DNA of 64,000 nucleotides from Lewinellaceae bacterium (GTDB lineage: Bacteria; Bacteroidota; Bacteroidia; Chitinophagales; Saprospiraceae): assembly GCA_020636135.1 (NCBI GenBank), contig JACJYK010000003.1, positions 558,001 through 622,000 of the forward strand, given 5' to 3'. Shown here in pieces: positions 36,802 through 44,610 of this stretch. How positions within the stretch are numbered: position 1 is the stretch's first letter; each line of letters begins with the position of its first letter. The translations under genes and the position numbers were made by a program. The notes under the pieces were generated by a model that was not told the origin of the DNA, made no database searches, and was given only the letters and a program-made list of their open reading frames with translations.

Positions 36802-37575
36802 GTTGACGTCAATCCCTCTCTTTCTAACGTTTGAGCGTTGCAGTTTGTAAAGGGGCTACGTCAAAAATACGCCAATTAAGAATAATTTCAGACATTCCAG
36901 CGATTTCTCGACTATGTCACAATGCTCTACTACCTCATTGTCATCTCGACCGACCGAAAGAGTACTGACGCCATGGTCAGCATAAAGTGGAGAGGCTTTG
37001 CTTGCGCTTGGCCTGATAAAAAATTAATTGTCTCCCCGAGATTAAGCGAGGGGTCTCGACTTCGTCCTCGTTCCTCGTCCTGTGCTCGAAATGACATATG
37101 GATTGGTTATGATTGTAAGACAGTTTATTGGTGTCACAAACATCTTCTACCTTATTGTCATCTCGACCGACCAAAGGGAGCGGAGAGATCTCTACCAACG
37201 GAGCGATGTCATCCTGCAAATACCCCAGAGAGATCTCTGCTTCGTCCTCGTACCTCGTCCTTCGCTCGAAATGACATAAGGATTGGTTATGATTGTAAGA
37301 CAGTTTACTGGTGTTACAAACATCTTCTACCTCATTGTCATCTCGACCGACCGAAGGGTACTGACGCCATGGTCAGTATTAGCGTGGAGAGATCTCTATA
37401 ATACAAAAGCATCAGGTTATCAGGAAATTGAAATCAAAAGAAAAACTCCTTAAACTCTGTGCATAACTCAGGGTAACTCTGTGGTTAAACCCACGTGCAT
37501 ATTGGATTCCCATCACAATTCCTCTCGATCATCCTTCACGAATCATTAAGTTTGCAACCGGAAAGGTTGAAAGAT
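36802..37575. other. Intergenic region dominated by dispersed palindromic repeats
   Basis: About 770 bp between the divergent kinase-HTH gene and the DUF5916 gene. It holds two full copies and one partial copy of a dispersed repeat (36939-37400, separate entry). No protein-coding region with plausible composition was seen; reading frames here only translate the repeat. The final 75 bp upstream of 37576 includes a TGCATAACTCAGGGTAACTC stretch that recurs in part near 44160. Confidence 0.7.
36939..37400. repeat. Dispersed repeat (TGTCATCTCGACCGACC ... GCTCGAAATGACA), copies 1-3
   Basis: Copies start at 36939, 37156 and 37336. Copies 1 and 2 end with GCTCGAAATGACA, roughly the inverse of the start, so the unit can fold on itself. 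About 60 bp between copies (GATTGGTTATGATTGTAAGA and following) is also repeated, giving a period of about 180 bp between copies 2 and 3. Copies 1 and 3 carry an inserted palindrome TACTGAC-N6-GTCAGTA (37359-37378 in copy 3; imperfect at 36963-36983) that copy 2 lacks. Related pieces lie at 39857-39902 and 40049-40085. Confidence 0.8.
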
Positions 37576-39765
37576 ATGAAGACGCACTTGGGCAGGCTGT
37601 TCGGCCTGATGATGTATTTGGTTGTTCCCATGTTTTTGAGTGGTCAGGAGACCAATTCCATCCTGGTCCGTACCACGAAAGACCCGATAACCATCGACGG
37701 ACGGATGAATGAATCAGCCTGGCAAAAAGCCGACAAGCTCACTAATTTTTGGCTTTGGTTTCCCGATGATACTTCACGTGCGCACTACCAGACCGAGATC
37801 TATATGATCCGTGATGCAAAAAAACTGTACATCGCAGCCAGGTGCTTTGCATCCGGCGATCATTACATCATCCCGGGTTTGCGCAGGGACTTCAGGGCAG
37901 GGGGCAATGACAACATCAGCCTGATATTTGATACGTTCAATGACGGAACCAATGCATTTTTGTTCGGATTGAATCCCCTGGGCGTACAGCGCGAAGCGCT
38001 CATCTCAGCCGGAGGACAGGAACTGGAAAATTTCGCCACCGCTTGGGATAATGTCTGGGAAGGCGAAGCCCAGATCTACGATGGGTATTATGTCTGCGAG
38101 TTTGCCATACCTTTCCAGACCTTGCGGTATAATGAAGGCGTCAACGAATGGAATTTCAACAGCTACCGCTTCGATTCGCAATCCAACGAGCAATCTACCT
38201 GGAACCGTATTCCCCGCAATCAGTGGATATTTAGCCTGGGACATATGGGTAAGATCATCTGGGAGGATCCACTGCCGAAAGCCGGGGCTAACCTCTCTCT
38301 GATTCCCTATCTCCGCGGAGGCATCAGTCAGGATCAGACGCATGAAGGCCTGGACCCGGAGGGTAACCTGGGTATCGACGCGAAGGTTGCCGTAACACCC
38401 GGGCTGAATCTCGACCTCACGGTCAACCCGGATTTTTCCCAGGTGGAAGTTGACCAGCAATTGACCAATTTGACGCGTTTTGAATTATCACTCCCGGAAC
38501 AGCGGCAATTCTTTACGGAAAATTCGGACCTCTTTGGTTCTTTTGGAAATGCCAGTATCAATCCGTTTTTCTCACGGAGGATAGGCGTTGCCATCGACAC
38601 GTCGACAGGGTTTCCAGTGCAAAATCCGATCTGGTATGGCGCCCGTCTGAGTGGAAAGATCAGCAACCCTTTACGGGTCGGATTGCTCAACCTGCAGACG
38701 GCGGCTGTCGGAGCCAGCGGAATCCCCAGCTCCAATTACACCACTGCGGTGGTCCAGCATAAGGTCTTTTCCCGCTCCAATGTAGGACTCATCTTTGTCA
38801 ACAAACAGGATTTTGGCAAGGACCGGGATAGCGAAGACGACTACAACCGGGTGGTGGGCGCAGAATACAATCTGGCCAGCGCCAATAACGAGTGGAATGG
38901 CAAGGTGTTCCTGCAGCGGTCCTTTGTGCCGGGCACCCAACTGCAACCCTATGCGCACGGTACCCGCCTGAACTACATCGGCCGGCATCTGAATGCTACC
39001 TGGGAACACGAGTGGGTAGGGACGGATTATAACGCCCGCGTAGGTTTTGTTCCACGCCATGATTACTGGAAGGTGAGTCCCAAGTTCCAGACCTTCTTCT
39101 ACCCGGAGCATGGTATCATCAACAACCATGGACCCGGCATCGAGTGGTCCACATTCTGGAAACCCGGTTTTGGTCGCTCTGACCAGGAGATCATGTATTA
39201 TTGGGAAATAGATTTCCGGGGTACCCAGACCTTACGTGTCGGCGCTATCCAGTCCTTTATCCATTTGTTTGAAGCCTTTGACCCCAGCCGGACCAATGCT
39301 ACGCCCTTACCCGGCGACCGGGATTACCGGTTCACCTATTTTGGTGCAGTCTTTAAATCCGATCAGCGCAAGGCAGCCTATTTTCAGCTGACTCCGCTAT
39401 TCGGCCCATTTTACAATGGCAAATTGCTGTCCCTGGACATGCAGACCTCATTCCGCTTTCAGCCCTATGCCACCCTGGCTGTCAACGGGAGCTTCAACCG
39501 GTTGCGGTTTCCGGAGCCCTATGCCACGCGCAATGTAATCCTCTTCGGTCCGCGGCTGGACCTCACCTTCAACAAAAAGTTATTCCTGACCGCTTTCTTC
39601 CAGTACAACGATCAGGCGGAGAACATCAACATCAATACGCGGTTGCAATGGCGGTTTAAGCCGGTCTCCGATTTCTACCTGGTGTATACCGATAATTATT
39701 ACACCGACTTCGCTGCCAAGAACCGTGCGGTTGTCGCCAAGCTGACGTATTGGTTGAACATTTGA
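37576..39765 (+). CDS. DUF5916 / CBM9-like outer-membrane-associated protein
   Basis: A 729-residue protein with a signal peptide (residues 1-24, ending MFLSGQE). A CBM9-like domain follows (about 30-210, beginning KDPITIDGRMNESAWQKADKL), then a DUF5916 region rich in beta strands with alternating hydrophobics and a C-terminal YTDNYYTDF... KLTYWLNI ending in an aromatic-type beta strand typical of outer-membrane barrels. Family members are common in Bacteroidota near hydrolases but their function is unproven. ATG at 37576 is chosen because it gives the signal peptide; a longer frame starts at 37495 inside repeat sequence. Confidence 0.85.
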   Translation: MKTHLGRLFGLMMYLVVPMFLSGQETNSILVRTTKDPITIDGRMNESAWQKADKLTNFWLWFPDDTSRAHYQTEIYMIRDAKKLYIAARCFASGDHYIIPGLRRDFRAGGNDNISLIFDTFNDGTNAFLFGLNPLGVQREALISAGGQELENFATAWDNVWEGEAQIYDGYYVCEFAIPFQTLRYNEGVNEWNFNSYRFDSQSNEQSTWNRIPRNQWIFSLGHMGKIIWEDPLPKAGANLSLIPYLRGGISQDQTHEGLDPEGNLGIDAKVAVTPGLNLDLTVNPDFSQVEVDQQLTNLTRFELSLPEQRQFFTENSDLFGSFGNASINPFFSRRIGVAIDTSTGFPVQNPIWYGARLSGKISNPLRVGLLNLQTAAVGASGIPSSNYTTAVVQHKVFSRSNVGLIFVNKQDFGKDRDSEDDYNRVVGAEYNLASANNEWNGKVFLQRSFVPGTQLQPYAHGTRLNYIGRHLNATWEHEWVGTDYNARVGFVPRHDYWKVSPKFQTFFYPEHGIINNHGPGIEWSTFWKPGFGRSDQEIMYYWEIDFRGTQTLRVGAIQSFIHLFEAFDPSRTNATPLPGDRDYRFTYFGAVFKSDQRKAAYFQLTPLFGPFYNGKLLSLDMQTSFRFQPYATLAVNGSFNRLRFPEPYATRNVILFGPRLDLTFNKKLFLTAFFQYNDQAENININTRLQWRFKPVSDFYLVYTDNYYTDFAAKNRAVVAKLTYWLNI

Positions 39766-40187
39766 GATGGACTATCGTTACAAAGGTGCAACAATGGATT
39801 ATTATCCCAAGACGATTGAAAGCCAGCCACTGACACATTGGTCAGCAGAATTGGTGAGATTTCTCGACTTGTGTTTGTTCCTCAGACTGCGCTCGAAATG
39901 ACAAAAGGTTTATTAAGGTGTTCTTCCTTAATATTTCCATTTGCTCATTCAAGATGAAAACAATCATTTTACCTATCCTGCCTCATTTTCATCCCGACCA
40001 ATCTTCTCTTGCGTACTTTTCATCCCGACAGACCCACTCCCCACTTATTGTCATCTCGACCGACCGCAGGGAGTGGAGAGATCTCAGTAATTTGAATCCG
40101 CATTAAACAATGTCGATAGTTTAAGCAGATTTGCCACCAGGCAATCTGAGTGCAAATTCGAAGTGTCAGGCTGAACGGAGTCGAAGC
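39766..40187. other. Intergenic stretch with dispersed-repeat fragments
   Basis: About 420 bp. Contains an inverted partial copy of the dispersed repeat (39857-39902, ending GCTCGAAATGACA), a forward partial copy (40049-40085, TGTCATCTCGACCGACC then GTGGAGAGATCTC) and a TGTCAGGCTGAACGGAGTCG element at 40165-40184 that recurs at 44094. Nothing that looks coding. Confidence 0.65.
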
Positions 40188-40607
40188 CTACTTCCCTCTT
40201 CCCAGCATCCATCCGGCAACACCACCGCCGACAGCCATGATCACCGTGAAGATGACGATGTCCAGGATGGTCCCGCTTAAAGACATAATGTTTGCAGTGG
40301 CAAACATGGTCAGGTCAAAGGCGGCTGCGGCCAGCAAGCCAATGATGGCTCCACCTTTGAGGCCGCCCATGAAGGTGGATATGTTCGCCCATGTACCGAA
40401 GATGTAAGCCAGCAGGAACCCCCAGAGTAGGTTACCAATAATCAAAGCCCACCAGACCATAGCATCCATTTCTTTCATGACTCCGGGGGCTGAGCCTGTC
40501 ATCGTTTCCATCGTACTCATGAAGATCACTCCGTAGAGTAGATATCCCATAAGGAATACCGCGATGCCTGATATCAGTCCGCTGATAAGAATTTTGTTAG
40601 CTCCCAT
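40188..40607 (-). CDS. Small four-helix membrane protein, unknown function
   Basis: 139 residues with four hydrophobic segments (about 6-29, 51-71, 81-103 and 112-135). Starts ILISGLISGIAVFLMGYLLY, with a WWALIIGNLLWGFLLAYIFG segment; overall pattern recalls DUF1761-like proteins but I cannot confirm that. The next gene upstream on the same strand encodes a shorter, similar protein, so the two are probably tandem paralogues. Function unknown. Confidence 0.7.
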   Translation of the reverse strand: MGANKILISGLISGIAVFLMGYLLYGVIFMSTMETMTGSAPGVMKEMDAMVWWALIIGNLLWGFLLAYIFGTWANISTFMGGLKGGAIIGLLAAAAFDLTMFATANIMSLSGTILDIVIFTVIMAVGGGVAGWMLGRGK

Positions 40608-40665
40608 TAATTGTTGGTTTTATGTTGTAATGAAATTGATTGAAGACGGCTGGAGAGGAAGTAGC

Positions 40666-40974
40666 TCAGTTGGTGTCTTTCCAGAAACTGGCTACGCCGC
40701 TGATGGCTGCGCAGATTACAGCCAGCGAACCGAAGTGTTTCAAATCACCGGTAAGAGCCATTGGGGAAGTCGAATAAGCTGAAATACCGGCTTTCAGATA
40801 CAAAAACAGGGTTGTCATGCCCGGTACATTGCTTGAGGTCTGGATTCCGTGTTCGAGCGGAGCCAGTGGTTGCGTAAGCATACCGGTAAGCAACAGACAA
40901 TATAGTGTACAACCCAATACACTGGCGGCAATACCTGCGATCACCCCGCTGATAATAATTTTACGGACTGGCAT
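40666..40974 (-). CDS. Small membrane protein, shorter paralogue of neighbour
   Basis: 102 residues. The start KIIISGVIAGIAASVLGCTLY parallels the neighbour's KILISGLISGIAVFLMGYLLY, and the end (CAAISGVASFW) parallels its AVGGGVAGWM. An internal stretch with one hydrophobic segment is missing, so it may be decaying. The 58-bp gap between the two genes suggests co-transcription. Unknown function. Confidence 0.6.
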   Translation of the reverse strand: MPVRKIIISGVIAGIAASVLGCTLYCLLLTGMLTQPLAPLEHGIQTSSNVPGMTTLFLYLKAGISAYSTSPMALTGDLKHFGSLAVICAAISGVASFWKDTN

Positions 40975-41032
40975 AATGATGAATTGATTTTTAATTCGTC
41001 ATTTCAGCCAGATTTACATTGTTAATATCGTT

Positions 41033-41063
41033 ATTTCATTTGAAATGTCATAATATATTTTTG
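41033..41063 (+). promoter_or_regulatory. Palindrome ATTTCA-TT-TGAAAT plus TATTTTTG box
   Basis: A perfect 6+2+6 palindrome at 41033-41046 is followed by TATTTTTG (41056-41063), a match to the TAnnTTTG -7 box, about 100 bp before the Gfo/Idh gene. It sits between divergent genes and could be an operator-promoter pair. Evidence is sequence pattern only. Confidence 0.3.
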
Positions 41064-41165
41064 GTAGTCTGTTAATGACAGAATTATATCAGGCCATGGT
41101 GAAAGATTTTAGCCTGGCAAGGCCCTGCGGGTTTTCGTAACTTGGGGCATAGCAAATTTAATCCG

Positions 41166-42152
41166 ATGCATATTGCGATAGCCGGTATGGGACGGATGGG
41201 TCAGACTCATCTCAAGTCCCTGGCGTTAAATTTTCCGGAGCTGCACCTGCATGTGGTGAGCGCCCGGAAGGAGGGGCATGATTTCGCCCGCAAATTTGGC
41301 GTAGAACATTGTTATACGGACCTGGATGAGGCATTGGCGCATCCGGAAGTCACAGCGGTGATCATTTGTTGTCTGTCGGACCTGCATGTCACCCAGGTGG
41401 AGAAAGCCATCAAGGCGGGCAAACACGTATTTGTAGAAAAGCCACTGGCGATGGACCTCGCTACCATCCACCGGCTGGACGAGCTGGCCAAAAGCCGCAA
41501 GGTCCATCTGATGGTTGGCTTCAATCAGCGTTTTGATCCCACATGGTCGCGGATCCAGGAAGAAGTTGCGGAAGGAAAGATCGGTTCACTGCGTCTGATG
41601 CAGATCACCAGCCGGGATCCAATACCTCCCAATATGAAGTTTGCCAAAGCTTCCGGAGGGTTGTTTATGGATATGATGATCCATGATTTTGACATGGTTC
41701 GCTTTGTGACCGGTCAGGAGGTAAAGGAGGTGTATGCCAAGGGGGCAGTCAAGGTGGTTCCGGAGCTGGCGAAAATAGGTGATGTCGATACGGCGGTGGT
41801 GGTGTTGACGCTGGAAGATGGGTCGATGGCGGTCATTGACAATTGCCGTGAAGCCAAGTATGGCTATGATCAGCGCATGGAGGTCTTTGGATCCGAGGGT
41901 ATGCTGCAGGGCCACAACCAATACGGGGACACGGTATTGCATTACGATGAGCAGGGCCAGCACCGTGACAAGCCGCTGTATTTCTTCATGGAGCGATATC
42001 AGCAGTCGTATTTCCGGCAGATGGAGGCTTTTATTCAGGTATTGGAGGGTAAGATGCCGGTGCCAGTTGGTGCGTACGAGACGGGGCAAGCGACCGAGAT
42101 TGCGCTTGCCGCCATCAAGTCCGTCAAGACCGGCAAGCCGGTCCTCTTGTAA
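41166..42152 (+). CDS. Gfo/Idh/MocA-family oxidoreductase (inositol 2-dehydrogenase-like)
   Basis: About 328 residues with an N-terminal NAD(P) fold (IAIAGMGRMGQTHL), the conserved EKPLAMD motif near residue 95, catalytic-region residues in GGLFMDMMIHDFDMVRFVTG (Asp and His) and a C-terminal family end ATEIALAAIKSVKTGKPV. This branch resembles myo-inositol 2-dehydrogenase. The ATG at 41166 is preferred over a TTG at 41142. Oddity: the last 81 bp of the gene and 6 bp beyond the stop recur exactly twice downstream (separate repeat entries). The segment includes two perfect hairpins, 42085-42110 and 42128-42143. Confidence 0.92.
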   Translation: MHIAIAGMGRMGQTHLKSLALNFPELHLHVVSARKEGHDFARKFGVEHCYTDLDEALAHPEVTAVIICCLSDLHVTQVEKAIKAGKHVFVEKPLAMDLATIHRLDELAKSRKVHLMVGFNQRFDPTWSRIQEEVAEGKIGSLRLMQITSRDPIPPNMKFAKASGGLFMDMMIHDFDMVRFVTGQEVKEVYAKGAVKVVPELAKIGDVDTAVVVLTLEDGSMAVIDNCREAKYGYDQRMEVFGSEGMLQGHNQYGDTVLHYDEQGQHRDKPLYFFMERYQQSYFRQMEAFIQVLEGKMPVPVGAYETGQATEIALAAIKSVKTGKPVLL

Positions 42153-42158
42153 CAGGGG
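42072..42158. repeat. 87-bp exact repeat, copy 1 (3' end of Gfo/Idh gene)
   Basis: Runs from GCGTACGAG to the AACAGGGG just after the TAA stop. Contains two perfect inverted repeats: GGCAAGCG/CGCTTGCC with a 10-nt loop (42085-42110) and GACCGG/CCGGTC with loop CAAG (42128-42143). Identical copies are at 42742-42828 and 43451-43537. Confidence 0.95.
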
Positions 42159-42337
42159 AGTTCTTCAAGGTGATCTCAGAAGTGTTCAAAAGTTTGGGTT
42201 CGGCTTGCAAATAATAGAGCTTGCTTTAAACAGAGTCGGGTTTCATTTTTGTTTATATTCTGTTTTCCAAGTTTAATATTGGAATGTTCTGATAATCTCA
42301 TTCCGTGCTTACAGTTAAACGGGCTTTCAGAGCTTTC

Positions 42338-42390
42338 TTGCTTTTTTTCCGCAAAAAAGCAACAAAAAACTCGTAACCCGCAAAACTCAC
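42338..42390. repeat. Hairpin plus TCGTAACCCGCAAAACTCAC motif, copy 1
   Basis: Stem TTGCTTTTTT (42338-42347) and AAAAAAGCAA (42353-42362), loop TCCGC, then the 20-nt motif at 42371-42390. Copies 2 and 3 have a stem with changed but still complementary bases, evidence for a preserved structure. Confidence 0.8.
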
Positions 42391-42440
42391 CTTGGTGCTC
42401 TGTCGTTTCATTTGGCGTGCCATTGCATTTGATCTTCAAC

Positions 42441-42741
42441 CATCCCTCCTTTGATGTCCTTCCCGCCAACCACCGTCTTTCGACGGCAATCAAAGTAGGG
42501 TGTATCAATTGTTCAAACAGTTGCGGCTTACCCCAAAGCCCGGATCATTTTGCTTTGAATCACCTTCATTCCTTTGACCCTAAACGTCAAGTAACTACAT
42601 CCACACAAAAAGATTCATGAGCAGTAGGCGAGTACAGCGAAACTGAAGTTAAGGGAGTCTCCCTTGCGTTATGCCTGGTGTTAAAGCTGAAGGGTGATTA
42701 GGGGGGATGTCGCGGTGCATAGGATCCTGGTGCCGGTGGGG
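42441..42741. repeat. Conserved hairpin-rich block B, copy 1
   Basis: Begins CATCCCTCCTTTGATGTCC. Inverted repeats: CCGTC/GACGG (42473-42486), CAATTGTT/AACAGTTG (42506-42523), GGCTT/AAGCC (42525-42540) and AAGGGA/TCCCTT (42651-42665). It runs directly into the second 87-bp copy through GGTGCCGGTGGGG. Confidence 0.75.
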
Positions 42742-42828
42742 GCGTACGAGACGGGGCAAGCGACCGAGATTGCGCTTGCCGCCATCAAGTCCGTCAAGAC
42801 CGGCAAGCCGGTCCTCTTGTAACAGGGG
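42742..42828. repeat. 87-bp exact repeat, copy 2
   Basis: Identical to 42072-42158 at every base, though here it is not part of an intact reading frame. The preceding 16 bp (GGTGCCGGTGGGG-type) match the gene except for three changes, all at third codon positions. Confidence 0.95.
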
Positions 42829-43041
42829 TCATGTGAAAGGTGTTCTCAGAAGTGTTCATGGTTGTGCCTTTCGGCAGAATAAGCTTTATTTCGTTGTTGT
42901 CACATTTATCAATGTGTACTGACGATTACCGTCGTGATGTCAGCATTGTCCTGAAGACGGAGCCGAAATGGAGAAATCTTTATGATGTTTTAGGTTTAGA
43001 GCTTGGAAGTTTTTCGTTCAGTTCTTTGCTTTAATTTTTGT

Positions 43042-43095
43042 TCCCTTTTTGAATCGGCAAAAAGGGAGAAAAACCTCGTAACCCGCAAAACTCAC
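43042..43095. repeat. Hairpin plus TCGTAACCCGCAAAACTCAC motif, copy 2
   Basis: Stem TCCCTTTTT (43042-43050) and AAAAAGGGA (43059-43067) with loop GAATCGGC; motif at 43076-43095. Compare the TTGC/GCAA stem end in copy 1. Confidence 0.8.
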
Positions 43096-43143
43096 TTAAG
43101 TTTAAGTTCAATTTTAAAGGTTCAGTTTCTTCCGTTCTTTACT

Positions 43144-43450
43144 CATCCCTCCTTTGATGTCCTTCCCGCCAACCACCGTCTTTCGACGGCAATCAAAGTA
43201 GGGTGTATCAATTGTTCAAACAATTGCGGCTTACCCCAAAGCCCGGATCATTTTGCTTTGAATCACCTTCATTCCTTTGACCCTAAACGTCAAGTAACTA
43301 CATCCACACAAAAAGATTCATGAGCAGTAGGCGCGTACAGCGAAACTAAAGTTAAGGGAGTCTCCCTTGCGTTATGCCTGGTGTAAAAGCTGAAGCTGAA
43401 GGGTGATTAGGGGGGATGTCGCGGTGCATAGGATCCTGGTGCCGGTGGGG
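43144..43450. repeat. Conserved hairpin-rich block B, copy 2
   Basis: Nearly identical to 42441-42741. The second hairpin here is a perfect palindrome (CAATTGTT/AACAATTG, 43209-43226) where the other copies have a G giving a G-U pair when read as + strand RNA. Confidence 0.75.
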
Positions 43451-43537
43451 GCGTACGAGACGGGGCAAGCGACCGAGATTGCGCTTGCCGCCATCAAGTC
43501 CGTCAAGACCGGCAAGCCGGTCCTCTTGTAACAGGGG
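43451..43537. repeat. 87-bp exact repeat, copy 3
   Basis: Identical to copies 1 and 2, and preceded by the same synonymously altered bases as copy 2. Confidence 0.95.
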
Positions 43538-43800
43538 TCATGTGAAAGGTGTTCTCAGAAGTGTTCATGGTTGTGCCTTTCGGCTGAATAAGCTTTATTT
43601 CACGAATTCTCGCAATTGTCATGGCTTAGCAACCCGAAGGTTGCTGCTGCCATCTTTCTACTTTTTATCATTTCGTACTGACGATCACTATCGTGATATA
43701 AGCATCGTCCTGAAGGCGGAGCCGAAATGGAGAAATCTTTATGATGTTTTAGGTTTAGAGCTTGGAAGTTTTTCGTTCAGTTCTTTGCTTTAATTTTTGT

Positions 43801-43993
43801 TCCCTTTTTGAATCGGCAAAAAGGGAGAAAAACCTCGTAACCCGCAAAACTCACTTAAGTTTAAGTTCAATTTTAAAGGTTCAGTTTCTTCCGTTCTTTA
43901 CTCATCCCTCCTTTAATGTCCTTCCCGCCAACCACCGTCTTTCGACGGCAATCAAAGTAGGGTGTATCAATTGTTCAAACAGTTGCGGCTTAC
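43801..43993. repeat. Hairpin/motif copy 3 and truncated block B copy 3
   Basis: Stem TCCCTTTTT/AAAAAGGGA at 43801-43826, motif TCGTAACCCGCAAAACTCAC at 43835-43854, block B from 43903. The similarity stops at GCGGCTTAC (43993), after which unrelated sequence begins, so this unit has lost its right part. Confidence 0.75.
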
Positions 43994-44202
43994 ATCTTTG
44001 CCCACCGGTTATGACTTGCAAATATTCATTCCGTTGACAAATATGTCATGGCGAAACAGCCCGAAGGGTACTGCTGACATCTGTTTGTCGAATGTCAGGC
44101 TGAGCGAAGTCGAAGCCTGAACGACTGCCCAGGAGCGTCAGTGCTCCGTGCCACTCTGTGCCGTACTCGGAGTAACTCTGTGGTTAAATCTAAATCCTCA
44201 AA

Positions 44203-44610
44203 TCACAGTTTTGTTATCTCAATCCGTACTCTATAGTCCTCCGGTTTAATCGATTCCGGGGTATCCGGATAGGGTGTCACTTCGATCATCCGATACAGAT
44301 ATCCGTTGTGTTCGACCTGTGTTTTCGTTTGTGTTGTTTCATAATCGGTGGTAGACAGTTGGATTGTATCCTGTCCATTCTTCTCAAAGAGGAAGTAGGC
44401 GGTAGCTACTCCGGCCCAGAAGCAATCAACCTGGGTCGGACACCGGCTGTCATCGATCTTGAAGAGAGTCAGGTCCGCATTCTGGTCACCCAGATGTTTT
44501 GTCTCTCCGATTTTGAAGGCACTGTCCTGATACAGGTCAAGGTTTTTTTTCGTGCATGCCATACTGCCCAGTAAGAGCAGGGTCAGGCTAAAGATTAAAG
44601 GATATTTCAT
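44203..44610 (-). CDS. Small lipoprotein, unknown function
   Basis: 135 residues starting MKYPLIFSLTLLLLGSMACT, a clear lipoprotein signal with lipobox GSMAC. The mature part is predicted beta-rich and has one further Cys pair (SRCPTQVDCFW, near residues 56-66) that may form a disulfide. I do not recognise a named domain, though short Bacteroidota lipoproteins with a CP..VDCFWAG-type motif are common. It stands alone between the repeat array and the tRNA-Cys region. Confidence 0.7.
   Translation of the reverse strand: MKYPLIFSLTLLLLGSMACTKKNLDLYQDSAFKIGETKHLGDQNADLTLFKIDDSRCPTQVDCFWAGVATAYFLFEKNGQDTIQLSTTDYETTQTKTQVEHNGYLYRMIEVTPYPDTPESIKPEDYRVRIEITKL

Larger units (their letters stand above)
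42153..44202. other. Non-coding repeat array downstream of the Gfo/Idh gene
   Basis: About 2 kb that I read as non-coding. It consists of three units, spaced 670 and 709 bp apart, the last truncated. Each unit has the 87-bp block, a diverged spacer with TCTCAGAAGTGTTCA near its start, a hairpin followed by TCGTAACCCGCAAAACTCAC, another spacer, and (in full in units 1 and 2) a 300-bp conserved block rich in hairpins. Open frames in the array simply translate the repeats in the same register and lack start contexts. After 43993 the array breaks off and shorter dispersed repeats follow (TGTCAGGCTGAGCGAAGTCG at 44094). Confidence 0.8.

Noticed and set aside
36939..37400. CRISPR array
   Set aside because: Repeats are too long and few, with repeated rather than unique spacers, and there are no cas genes in the window.
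40645..40680. tRNA-like AGTAGCTCAGTTGGT string at the end of a membrane protein gene
   Set aside because: It matches a tRNA D-arm only; no acceptor, anticodon or T-arm follows, and the protein ends at a place aligned with its paralogue's end.
40666..40974. Frameshifted C-terminus of the small membrane protein
   Set aside because: The end aligns well with the end of the longer neighbour; the difference is an internal deletion, so no frameshift needs to be invoked.
42249..44037. Several 60-125 codon frames with near-identical sequences in the repeat array
   Set aside because: They are translations of the repeated cassettes in one register; they lack start signals, differ in frame around the 87-bp block and show no coding features. 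The array is better read as non-coding structured repeats.
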